DNA of 64,000 bases from Ephydatia muelleri (taxonomy: Eukaryota > Porifera > Demospongiae > Spongillida > Spongillidae), in the NCBI GenBank assembly GCA_013339895.1, contig JABACO010000020.1:2775671-2839670 (forward strand). The letters are read 5' to 3'. The position numbers and the translations under genes were made by a program. Position 1 is the stretch's first letter. Each line of letters opens with the position of its first letter. The notes beneath the pieces are model-generated. The model was not told the origin of the DNA and ran no database searches. It saw only the letters and a program-made list of their open reading frames with translations. Shown here piece by piece: positions 12,531 to 23,400 of the stretch.

Positions 12531-13171
12531 GACTTGCTGGATAAGGTCTCTGTTGACGAGGAAAGGAGAACTCCTGGTGATGTTGTGATCATCTCAGAAG
12601 CAACAAAGCTCTAAGGCATTGCAAGAGAGGTAGTATATGAGCACAGCCCCAGACCACCCTTGCATTTACTTTTATTATTTTTGTTGGACTAATATTATTA
12701 AAGTTACAATATACAAAATGTGCACAGCTCATGCAAGACAAGGCTGCATAGCCTTACATTGACTCCAACCCAAGACAAATTTTAAATGCCCATACAGGCT
12801 GCACAACGCCTTGGACTTGGTTGACATGTCTTGATGGCTAGTCTTGTGACCAGCCCCTTAGGATTCACCAGCTAAGGGGAACACATTTCCAACCTAGCTC
12901 AGCACACTTGGGGTCATTCAGGGAATGCTTCCTTAGTTCGGCTTTTGAAATGCTGACCCTTGCAATGAACACGCTCTCGTAATTATAGACAGATAGTTTT
13001 ATTTCTAGCATTCCAGCATTGATTTTATGACACATTGTTTTGATAACAAAAAATAAAACTATGATAGCATTAAATCAGTTAATATAAAATATGCAAACAT
13101 AAATATGACATACAAATATTACATGTACATAAATAAACGAAATGACAGAACAAAGGAATGAAATAAAAGTG

Positions 13172-13399
13172 TTAATCCAATTTTGGCAATTCTGCCGGTA
13201 GCCCAGCACCATCATCCATTCCAAAACCACTTCTCCACTTGGTGCGAGAACCACGCAAGCAAAGATTTGTTGCTCGAAGTATTGCAAAACTCAGCTTTGC
13301 ACGCAGCCATCCTGTAGTTTGCCCCAGTGGTTTCTCCCATTTAATGCTTATGCTTTGGGCTAACCTTTTTAGTAAGAAATTCGCCTCTCTACCCAGCAT
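13172..13399 (-). mobile_element. C-terminal fragment of a retroelement-type ORF
   Basis: The 75-residue frame contains GREANFLLKRLAQSISIKW, LRAKLSFAILRATNLCLRG and RTKWRSGFGMDDGAGLP. I recall this conserved tail from reverse-transcriptase-bearing elements common in marine invertebrate genomes; the exact clade is not certain. Only the tail is present. Flanking sequence up to about 12.7 kb may be its 3' part. It is an old, incomplete copy. Confidence 0.5.
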
Positions 13400-14108
13400 T
13401 CCATCAGTAGATACAATGATAGCATTAAATTATTTTGTACTGCTGGATGAGCAGGTCAGATCAATGGCAAGTCAAGTGGGGGGCATGAAGCATGATGATA
13501 CGATGATCTTGAGCCATGTAGATATCTGACTACAGAGTTTTGCCAAATAGATAACTGGTTGTGTCAGTTTTTCAGCAAAAAATGAGGCAAGTCTCTTTGT
13601 ATAAATGTTTGCATCAGGACCTACTAAACCAAAGGTAGAAAATAACAGCAATGTAAAGTAAGCAAGTTCTACTTAACGGTTAATTTAAAGATTAAACCAA
13701 AAGTTTGACCTTTGATAATATGGGTTGACAAGGTTTGTGCCGGCTGGGCTAAAGACATTTTTAGAATGTTCATCAGAACAATAGTAAGAATAGCTTGAAA
13801 TTGGTGTCCATTTTAATCTTCATTTTGCATTTTTGATGCAATTAATAAATTAAATTCATTCAGTACAAATCAGACTAAAAAACTGTCTACCGCTTTGCAC
13901 CTTCTGCTTTTTTGGCTTTAGCTGCTGTGTCACTGCTTTCCTAGTCCATACACTACTCCCTTCTTGGCTATGTGGTCTGACAACGATGACAAATTTAAAA
14001 ATAAAACACATTTTCATGCAGCATGCAGTAAGGTGTTTCCTTAAACCTGTAATGTGACCAATACTTATGATTGAAACATGATGATCATTATAAATGCAGA
14101 CACCCAAC
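13400..14108. other. Intergenic, no gene recognised
   Basis: AT-rich sequence downstream of the minus-strand membrane-protein gene. No domain-bearing frame or element ends were seen. Confidence 0.5.
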
Positions 14109-16148
14109 CTAATTGCGTTGCATGAGTTGAACTGTTAGGAAAGCAATGTGTTGCAGGACAGTGTTTCGTGCAGCACCAACAAGAACCTCATCACCAGCTG
14201 GATGATCAATCTCTGATCCCCATCCAGAATCTGAATACTCATTGCTATTGGTCTCTTGAATTGGGGGTGAGTGCGGGTCCCTGCAATTTGTATACATGGC
14301 TGCATGAAACCTAATGGGTTGCACTACAGCAAATGCATGCCTTACCTGAAATCCTGTCTAGCTTCGTTCCTCTCTGGGTTGTCTGCATAGTGAAAGACGA
14401 AAAATGTCATTGGTTAAGCTAAGATTATTACAGGCTATTTTGAGGATTCAAATATGTATTGATACTGGATAGACTTTTACGCAGTATACACATTTTGTGC
14501 TCTTAACTTCGATTTGTGTCCTCATGCGCCCTTTACCTCTTGTCAGACCAAGTAGTTCTATTCCTTCTTCTTGCACAGGTAATGGTAGCTGCTTCCTGCT
14601 GTAAGCGTGCACATGTCATATGACATGCAAGAGGCATGCTCTGCAGCAACAGCTTACCGTTTGGAACAGAAGAAAAATATGATTATCAGTGCCACGACTA
14701 TGACCACCAGGACACCAGCACCTATTAGTATACCCACCCAAGGCACCGTGGATGGAAGTCTTCTGCCTCCCTGATACTCAGGTTCTGTAACACTGCAATC
14801 GGCGTCTCCTTGGGCAGTCAGAACGAGCTCGATAGTCGTTTCTGCGGAGTACTCTACTTCAAAGATCCTGGTGACGTTCAGCCTAAGGTCAAATAGGCTC
14901 ACCTGCCCACACCCATCCTCTTTAACTACCAAGTGATCCTCGACTATGCTCAAGGGGTGAAACGAAGAGTTGGAGAGGCACCCTCTGTCAACCAGGAGAC
15001 GTGCGGTCTCGGAAACCACATCTGTCACATACACTCCGTCCACCTTGTCAACATAAACGAAGAGGGTACGCTCGTTGGCCTGAACGCAAACACCGGATTC
15101 GAAATACTGTCCTCTCAGTGTTACATTTTTCACACCGCCACCTTGGCTCCAAACGCCGTATTGTACATAATTAGAACTGGACTTGAAGACGACCAGTCGT
15201 ACGTTTCTATCCGCGCAGACGTAAGGTCGACCGAATTCGACGTTGGACGATACGTTCAGCACCGCCGCCTCCTGTATATCGACGTAAACTACGAATGCGT
15301 CTTTGCAGTACAACATCATTGTGTTTCCACTTGGATACTCCAGCCTGTAAGGGTAAGGACAGTTGGGTAGGATGGCTATTGGATCGGAGTTGCAGGAATA
15401 AGACAAAGGCGTGCAGTAGTAGAGGTAGGGACCAGTCTGGAAGTAAATTTGCTGGGCATCGGGGTTTGATCCGACCTTAACCGTGACAAAGTTGGATATT
15501 TGATCTTGCACGTCGTAGAAGAACTTGGTAACAGGAGCGCTAATTGTGCTGCCTTTGATATCGGACGCGTTCAATTTCAGCAGCATGAACTCCAAATAGC
15601 CTTCTGCTGCGTTGAGACAGGACACGAAGACGCTTTCGCGAAGTGTAAATACTCCAACTTCACTGCAACCAGCACTACCCGGGACGTCTTTGCGGTAATA
15701 GTCGTTGACACTTAGGATTTTTCCGATTAGTCGAACATCGAGAATCAGTACACTCGAGATCCCTGGAACAAATGCGACATATTGATGGCCTTGAGAGCGG
15801 TTTAAGACAGTCAGATCGCGGTAAAATTCTTTCTGTTCACAATCAGAGGGAAGGACATGGCCTTCGACATTTATATCCGCAATCACGTGCCCCTTGCCAT
15901 CGGTGGTGGCTATCTGTGTCCCGTTTCGATGTCGACTTACGAGCAAGAGAAAGACCGAATTACACGAGGACTCACCTAAAAGTGAAACGCATGCAGTATT
16001 CAATTATCTTGGCACAGCAGTTAACTGAGTCATACTAATCCTTGTACTTACTGAAGGAAAATGCACAGTAAACCCCGCTACTAGATAGCAGAGTAATTAC
16101 CAAGGTGAACGAAGTTAGCATAATACCAAAAGACAACAGTGCAGCCAT
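14109..16148 (-). CDS. Single-pass type I membrane glycoprotein, paralog A (5 exons, 560 aa)
   Basis: Exons 16052-16148, 14658-15975, 14537-14595, 14346-14382 and 14109-14280 join in frame with GT-AG introns. Exon 1 is almost exactly a signal peptide (MAALLSFGIML...). The ectodomain (about residues 34-440) has many N-glycosylation sequons, a PSDC motif near residue 75, and a block ILPNC...LYCKDAFVVYVDIQE. One membrane span (about 443-468, GILIGAGVLVVIVVALIII) is followed by a basic stop (CSKR) and a tail of about 90 residues with a proline-rich start and an acidic NSNEYSDSGWGSE segment. The blocks of beta-strand-like residues suggest a propeller-like ectodomain, but no known family was recognised. 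It is paralogous to, and divergently transcribed from, the gene at 16490. Function unknown; a surface receptor or adhesion role is inference. Confidence 0.85.
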
Positions 16149-16489
16149 GGCCCTGACTTAAATCACACTGTAATGAATTATAGCTAGACCGGTATTGCTA
16201 TTAATAGCTAGAATGACGTAATCTAGAAGTTTCGATGCGGACGAATATTTTTTACATGGCGGCATACTAGCATCGGTTCCTGCGGTTTAAATGCCTTCCT
16301 GTGCATGGTTCTGGATGCATTATTCTAGATCTGAGCAAGCATATGCATGCTATATCTCTCACCACGCATGCATGCAAGCAGCTAGTGGAAATAACTAGGT
16401 ACCGATCGATGATTATAATGATTATAATTGTCGGCTCGTGCCATGTATGAAAGTCATATGCAGAAAATCCCCTGGTAATTCCCCCAATA
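16149..16489. promoter_or_regulatory. Shared divergent promoter region of the paralog pair
   Basis: 341 bp separate the two start codons, which point away from each other, so both promoters must lie here or overlap the first exons. The stretch contains an AT-rich tract (ATTATAATGATTATAATTG, about 16412-16430) and dense GCATGC words near 16335-16380. No individual factor site is claimed. Confidence 0.6.
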
Positions 16490-18194
16490 GTGTGCCAGAT
16501 GGAGCACTTGTGGTACTTACTGGGTATGGCGCTGTCGGTGCTTCTGTTGGCCACAGTAAGGGGCGGGGCTACTTTGGGTAAGCTGCTCGCATCTTTGCGT
16601 GCTAACGTTACGTCATTGTTTATACTAGACGCAGCGACGCAACAGCTGCAAGTTGCCGTGCGTAACAGCTCTGAAGGAGCCGAAGTCACTGTTTCAATGA
16701 ACGGCAGTGTGGTATACAATATTAGTCTATCGACGCTCCATTTCCCTAGTGACTGCGGAGAAAAAAACGTGTACTGCACAAACACCCTGGTCACCTCCTC
16801 TGGACCCTTATCTAGGCGGATCTTCATCCCGCTGAGCAACGCCTTTTGCATTGTTGAAGCGACTTCAAATGGTACTATGTCGTTTGCACATCACGTAGTA
16901 CCCGTCAACAGGCCGTGCAGTCCGGTAACATTCTTCAAGTTGCTGAATAGCGTGTACGCTGTCTGTTTGAACCTTAGGACTGACTACCTGAACGTACTGT
17001 CGGTACACCCTGATACTCTTCAAGTCCAAGATGTGATCGACCCCCCACCGCAGGACCTTCAAATACCTCTCCAGGTATCAAACTTCGTAGTGCCCAACAC
17101 AATGCAAAGCAGCCTACCTGCTGATCAGGTACTCTACTTCACATCAGGGAGTGACTTGCATAGAATCGCTCCCCTAACCACCACCTCAGACATTATTGGC
17201 ACCCTTCCAGACTGCAATATAGCCTACACTCTCACATCCTCTGAAGATGGTTCCACGCTGCTCACCAGTTGCCATGACACTACAGTGTACTTTGACCTTC
17301 AAGAATGGCGTCTATTGAACATCACAACGACGGCCATCGATGGGTACCGGTACATATGTCAGAGTGCAAACATCCGCGTGGTTGCAATACCAGCCACGAA
17401 GCAAGGAGTTCAGCTGAATGTGACACGGTGGGACTCAGGAGGTACAAGCAGTTTATACCTCAACACCACTCTCCCATATCTTGGCCTCTGCTTTGGATAC
17501 GGATCACAAGCAAGCTTTGCATATGCGAATGTAACTGGAGTCTTCCTGACAAACCTTACAAGTGCCAAAACAATTGCGTTGCACATGTCTCAGTGCACAG
17601 ACAACCAACAATATGATCGTCACGAGGTATTCTTTGAGAAATACTTGCTCATGCATCAAGAGTGTGACGCTGGTGGATCCATCTCCCTCATCATCAACAC
17701 CATATCAATGTCAGTTCAGACAACATCTGATGACGTAGTTGTTCTATTTCAGTTTTTGATTCCTGTACCAAACCCAACACCTCTTGCTCCCTCTTCATCG
17801 AACACCACTCAATACTATCTCACTAGTACCGCTATGACTCCAAATGAACAAATACAAGTTGCTATTATTCTTGGTTTAGGCATTAGTGTACCTCTTGGAT
17901 CCGGATTAATCGCCGCACTTGCTGTCATCTGTTGCATAATATGGTAAAATTATAGATTGTGTGCTACTGACATAAAAATACTAAGCACCTCTCCTTTATT
18001 TCAGCTGCAAGAGAAATAAAACAACAAAGAGCACAATGACCTCTCAGGCTGAGAATGATACTACACAAGGACAGTATAAAGATGTGGTGAATGGCTTGAA
18101 TTTTCCTCTTCCAATGAATATCCTAGAAAGAGTTCCTGTGTATGGGTCCCCATCAGAAGATGAAATAAATAGATGGCAATCAAAGTGTGCATGA
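16490..18194 (+). CDS. Single-pass type I membrane glycoprotein, paralog B (2 exons, 547 aa)
   Basis: Exon 1 (16490-17943) and exon 2 (18005-18194) join in frame across a 61-bp GT-AG intron. A second ATG at 16499 gives a cleaner signal peptide (MEHLWYLLGMALSVLLLATV). The ectodomain carries about ten N-glycosylation sequons and the same landmarks as paralog A: PSDC (residues 86-89), then TLPDC...CHDTTVYFDLQEW followed by LLNIT. A hydrophobic span (about 457-483) is followed by a 62-residue tail (CKRNKTTKSTM..., containing GQYKDVV). The tails of the two paralogs differ in sequence and exon number, while the ectodomains align throughout. No database family was recognised. Probably an expressed surface protein; ligand and role unknown. 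Confidence 0.85.
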
Positions 18195-18291
18195 TGATGA
18201 TGATGATGATGATGATGAGGATATTATATTAATAATTTTATTATAATATTGCATACAATTTAAACACCACACACAAAATTGATCTTTTTAC
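18195..18291. repeat. (GAT)n tract at the 3' end of paralog B
   Basis: About nine GAT units begin at the stop codon of paralog B, followed by an AT-rich stretch likely to include its polyadenylation region (ATAATTTTATTATAATATTG). Confidence 0.7.
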
Positions 18292-18538
18292 ACAAACCCA
18301 TCGACGTTGGACGGGACTAGACCTGGCACATTGTTGAGGCATATAATTGTGGGAGCTAGCTAAGGTGATGATGAAGGACGGCATCTTTTGAGTGAAGTGT
18401 GTTGTACGTTTAGTTGCTATCAACCAACTAAATGTACAACACACTTCACACAAGATGCCGTCCTTCATCACCCAGCTCCCACAATTAGATGCCTCAACAA
18501 TGTGCCAGGTCTAGTCCCATCCGACGTCGATGGTTTGG
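18292..18538. mobile_element. Foldback/MITE element, about 120-bp arms
   Basis: Left arm from CCCATCGACGTTGGACGG and right arm ending in CCGACGTCGATGG are near-perfect reverse complements, sharing GACTAGACCTGGCACATTG and GATGCCGTCCTTCATCA. They meet at a tiny loop near 18413-18420. No coding capacity. It sits about 100 bp downstream of paralog B. Confidence 0.9.
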
Positions 18539-18962
18539 ATCCACGTGGTCTTCAGAGACAGCCTTTGGGTACTGTTCCTCTTGCACAACCCTAGTCAAGG
18601 TGGGCCTTTCCACCTCTTTCGTGGTCGCTCTCGATGTCAACTCCTCAGCCCTGTCACCTGATCGCAAAGTCCATGACGACTTCCAATGAAAGCGCACCCT
18701 GCGCGTACATCAGCCAAAAATGGAAAGTACCGTGAGGTGACCAGCCTACACGTACCAATTGTAACGGAAATAATGTGGTCCAAGGAGCGAGGATAGTATA
18801 GGTGGACCTGAGGGACAGCCAACCATACACATGAATTATTATGATCTTATTATTTATTTATTTTGCCGGCCACTGGAGACAACATTCAGTTCTAAATGAA
18901 CTTATATTATTATTATTATTATTATTCAATGTATTCACTCCAGAACTGTTTCCTTATGTCTC
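18539..18962. other. No gene seen; (TTA)n near 18905
   Basis: Unique sequence plus a short (TTA)n tract at about 18903-18928. The first part may be the upstream flank of the LINE fragment. Confidence 0.4.
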
Positions 18963-19751
18963 ATGGTGTTATTCCAACCATCAACATCTCTGGCACAAAT
19001 TGGGAGAGCTCGTTTCAGCCTCAGGAGTGCAGCAGGGAGACCCTCTGGGCCCTCTACTCTTTTCCCTTGTCCTTCATGCAACAGTCCAGCTATTGTGGCT
19101 GATCCTCAGTGCACTGATTTGACGAGTAATTGTTGGTGCCTAGATGATGGAGTCTTGGCTGGTACTAGAGCTTCATTGATCAGAGCTTTGGAGGTCATTC
19201 AAGAACACAGTGTGTCCAGTGGTCTCAGCTTGAATTACTCTAAATGTGAATCGTACAGTCTCCAAAACCTTGACATGTTCTATCATACAATTTCGAGATC
19301 TGCTACACCCTGCTTTGAGATCCTCGGAGCCCCCATTGGAACCACTGAGTTCTGTGTAGAATATATCCAGAAAAAGATAGCTGAGGCACGTCAACTGCTG
19401 CATCTTCTTCCTCAGCTATGTGAAACCCAAGTTGCGCTATCCCTCTTGCGGATGTGTGGATCATTCTGCAAGATGGCCCACCTCGCTCGTACGACTCCAC
19501 CCTCCACAGATATTCTTGAGTGTTTCATTAAATTTGACAGGGACAGTCTGCATTGCCTTGAAACCTCAGCACTCATTGCACTAAGTCCATCTGCTGTTAA
19601 GCAAGCCCAAATAAGCATGAGTTTTGGTGGCCTTGGTTTACGGTCTACGGCAATGCACGCCCCTGCAGCTTATATAGCTTCAGTGTCGAGCAAAATCGGG
19701 TCGCACGTAACTCATATAAATGATGATCTGCATGGACCAAAAACACCCTAG
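18963..19751 (+). mobile_element. LINE reverse-transcriptase fragment
   Basis: One frame gives SGVQQGDPLGPLLFSLVLHA (RT finger/palm, about 19018-19080). After a frame change near 19090 the next frame gives CWCLDDGVLAG (the YxDD-like catalytic box as LDDG), SGLSLNYSKCE, FEILGAPIGTTEFC, LLRMCGSFCKMAHLARTTPP and FGGLGLRSTAMHAPAAYIAS. This is the RT palm-thumb region of a non-LTR element. It has no endonuclease, no 5' part and no poly-A end, so it is 5'-truncated and frameshifted. A second copy of the same family lies at 47.96-48.84 kb on the minus strand. Confidence 0.85.
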
Positions 19752-20431
19752 TGGTATAGTTTGGGGTTCCCGCTACTCAAAAATGTATTTGTCTCAATAG
19801 CACCACCTAAAATGACCGAGATATTCTTCAAACCATCCTGTAATTCCTAATACTAAGTTCCACCTCTATATGTATCAAAACATCCACTAAACACTTCAGT
19901 ACTTCCAAATTTTGACCTTTTCCTCAACTCTAGTGCACTACCCAAAACACAAAACAATTTATCAAATATATAGAGCTTCTCCATAGCCTCTGAATAGGGT
20001 TGACAATGTGTAATACTGCATGGTTGTGGCTTGGGGCAAGTTGGCATCTCAGAGAATATCCATATAGTGGCTCAGACCAATGGTCACTTTGAAATTCATT
20101 GACTTTCACATTTATCGGATCAAGTGATGTCTGTTTGTGATGTCAGTGCAGGCTGCCCATCTACATGTAGAGGTGTAATGCATGCTTTGTCTGTATATGT
20201 CTATGAGAACTGTAAATAATACATCAATAATAAGGGTGACAAATTCAGGCCATTTAAATGTATCAGAGTAACTACAAAGTGCATGGACAGATTTCTGTAA
20301 CCCACATTTACTGGTACCTACACATGCTGCCATTTTAATCTGCCGCCATAAAATTACTTTTTTTCCCATGTACACGTGAGATGAAAGTACAATACAGTTC
20401 AAAAACAGAACCATGAATTACAAATAAGATT
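19752..20431. other. Intergenic, 3' flank of the MFS gene
   Basis: No coding frame with domain features. It is AT-rich with a few TACATG words. Confidence 0.5.
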
Positions 20432-23400
20432 TCATTTTACACCATCATCGACTTTCTTGTGATTAATGCTGTTTGGCAAGCATGCTGTCAGCAATACCAT
20501 TGTAAGCAGGAGTCCACCAAAAAGCAAAAACATGAAATTATAGTCAACTGGAAAGCCAATCGACACAGACTGCTGAGAAAGAGATGCTGCATAAATTGAA
20601 CCAGAGAGGGCAGGTGATATTGCTCTAGAGTGGAAAATGAAATTATTATTACCTTAGAGGCATATGCATGTGGCATATACATGTATGCATAGAATTATTT
20701 CAGTACACATGTGCAATGGTTAATGCCTGTAAACCAAGGATAATAAAATAAACACAAGCATGGTATAGGTATACACAATGTATGTAAGGGGGAGGAGGGT
20801 TATTCGCAATTCAATTTCCACTATATACATTTATGAAAGTATATCACCTAATAATACATTGTACATGTACCATACAAAGTATATATGTAGTGAAAATTTA
20901 AAATCCACCCAATGTACATGTATATGTTGTATATATTTACATGTACATTTAGATGATGATTGCCTGCAGAAAACAAAGATGGGTGTCTGCATACATGTGC
21001 CTATACGACAATTAAGATGTAGCATTGTAGCATACAGTATATGAAAACTACATGTGCAACCATGTACTAGATGTCATAAATAAAGTGCCATGTTTCTGTA
21101 AGCTACATTGTATGTTTTGTAGCATTTGGCAACACTCATAAATCCAACAGTTCAATTACTCAACTGTACATGTACATGTATGCTACGTTTAGGTATATTA
21201 TCCTGTCGTTAATATGCACACATTCCTAATGAGCCTTTTACAACCACCTACATGTACATGTAGTTCACTACATGTGCCTAGCATGATTAAAAGTTGAAAA
21301 CTATAAAACAGTTTTCTTTTTAATAAATATAAATAGCCATTTAGCCCCTTTGGTACACCCAATTGATATCTAGTACTGGTTATGGAATAATAATGGCCTG
21401 GAGAGCTCTACAGTATCATCCAAATGTAAGTCGCGTGAGTAAGTTGTTACGGTACTCGCGAGTAACTTGCATGTGAACAAGACAGCACTCGTCTCCTGCA
21501 CACTTGCATGTGGTACTCGCATGTGATTTGCGTGTGTGCATGGCGATGGACCACTCCCAAACTCACACGTAAATGTAAGGTACAGTACTAGCAAGAGTCT
21601 CTTTTTTTTTTTTCATGGGCGATACTGTACCTTTTGGTATCCATAGAGCCTAGGGATGTTCTGTTTTATTACATACTTGGAATGACATATCACCGTTCTG
21701 ACCCCCCTTGGACCAGGAAAAATTGCTTTGGTGTACTGAACGATATAAATCCAATCTTACTAGAACCACTACATATCATTTGATACAAACATGTACATTG
21801 TGTAATTTAACCTAGTAATTGCTATTCCATAAGGAGAGCTTTGCTGACCTGTTTTCATTAAACTAACGCACCCATGATATATGATTCACATTGGTGTTCT
21901 TGCACATACAAATATTGGTGATTGTAGTGAATTTAAACGGGTGCCAGTTATACGTGTACATGCATCGAACTCACCTAAACACATCAGACATCAAAACTGC
22001 CAGTCCATTTGCTCTTCCAAGTTTTTCATGTGTCACAGAATTGCCAATAAATATACATTGAGCCGCAAAACAAATGCGTGCACCAATCACAAACATCAGA
22101 CGAGTGACAATAATAACCAACCACAGAACTGAAGTCCTGTGAAACAGTGAGCATTATTCACAAAGTATTCAAAAGAATTTCACTTACGGTCCATATACAG
22201 CCAGATAATGAATGTTAGGGAGTGACACAGCCAGGAATAGATTCAAAATAGCACTCATCTGAAAAGACTGAATAGAACCAAATTTCTTTTCCAACTGTTT
22301 GGAGGGGAAAAACATAATAACACATGCATTCCTTGATCAGCTGTATAACATAATTACACAACATGTACATGCATATACATGTAATGGATAGGAAATATTT
22401 AACTGATCCCCAATTATTTTGAATACGACAAAGAACAGGCATACATGTAGTTGTGAAATAATAATTCCACATAGCTTGTGTGAATTCAATGTAAAAATGG
22501 GAGTTCAAAAAAGATGTTATTGTTTCAAATTTTATTCATCTACATAGCTCTGAACTAAACATATTCAAAGCGAAAAATAATAATGGTTCCTAATGGATTT
22601 GTGGAAGCTTCAACAGAATGGCATTGGGTACAAATAAAAGAGTGCATGACAAAAACGTAACACGCAAAGTATACATGTAGATGTACATGTATACATGCAT
22701 GTCTGCCTGCATTCTGTTTCTTGCCTGTTACTGCAAAATTATAAAAAATTTCCTCTGCTAATGTAATTTCATTTCATTAATGTACTTCTATATATATGCA
22801 CCATCTTTATTACTGTACATTGTACTGTAGGATTTGTTGAAAAAGAAATAAAATATAGATAGTTGAAAATCATTGATTGATTTGATTTGATTTGATTTGA
22901 TTGCATACATACATACATACACATATCATGCAATTATGAATTAAACTACATTTTACAAACCCAATTAAGCTCATGACATTCCTACTACTAGAAAAAAAAT
23001 CCTAAACGTACTCATACAGGTCTGTACAGCATACAGTACTAAGAGATCAGAGAATATAAAGTAGATGCACGGCCGGACATCACACGATCAAGCTGTCCAT
23101 TACAGTGCCATTGACCTAGCTATTGCTGAAGCCACTACCTTTTGCATTTGTCGCTTCTGTTTGTCACTCATTTGTATATCATGTAAGGATTTCCCTTCAT
23201 AAAGTATAGCCATTATTTTAGATATATGTACATGTATGTAATACTCTCTCCCAGGTATTACTGATTGAACGAAGATTGATATACAATGTACATGTATGTG
23301 TTAGTCTAAGCTCATGTATCACAAGTCTTGCATGTACATTAATGTACTGCGGACTAGCTTTTGCAAAAATGTTATGTTTGTTGCATAATCAAGCATATGG

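Noticed and set aside
14933-15370. 145-codon plus-strand ORF inside paralog A
   Set aside because: Antisense shadow of the long coding exon; no independent signal.
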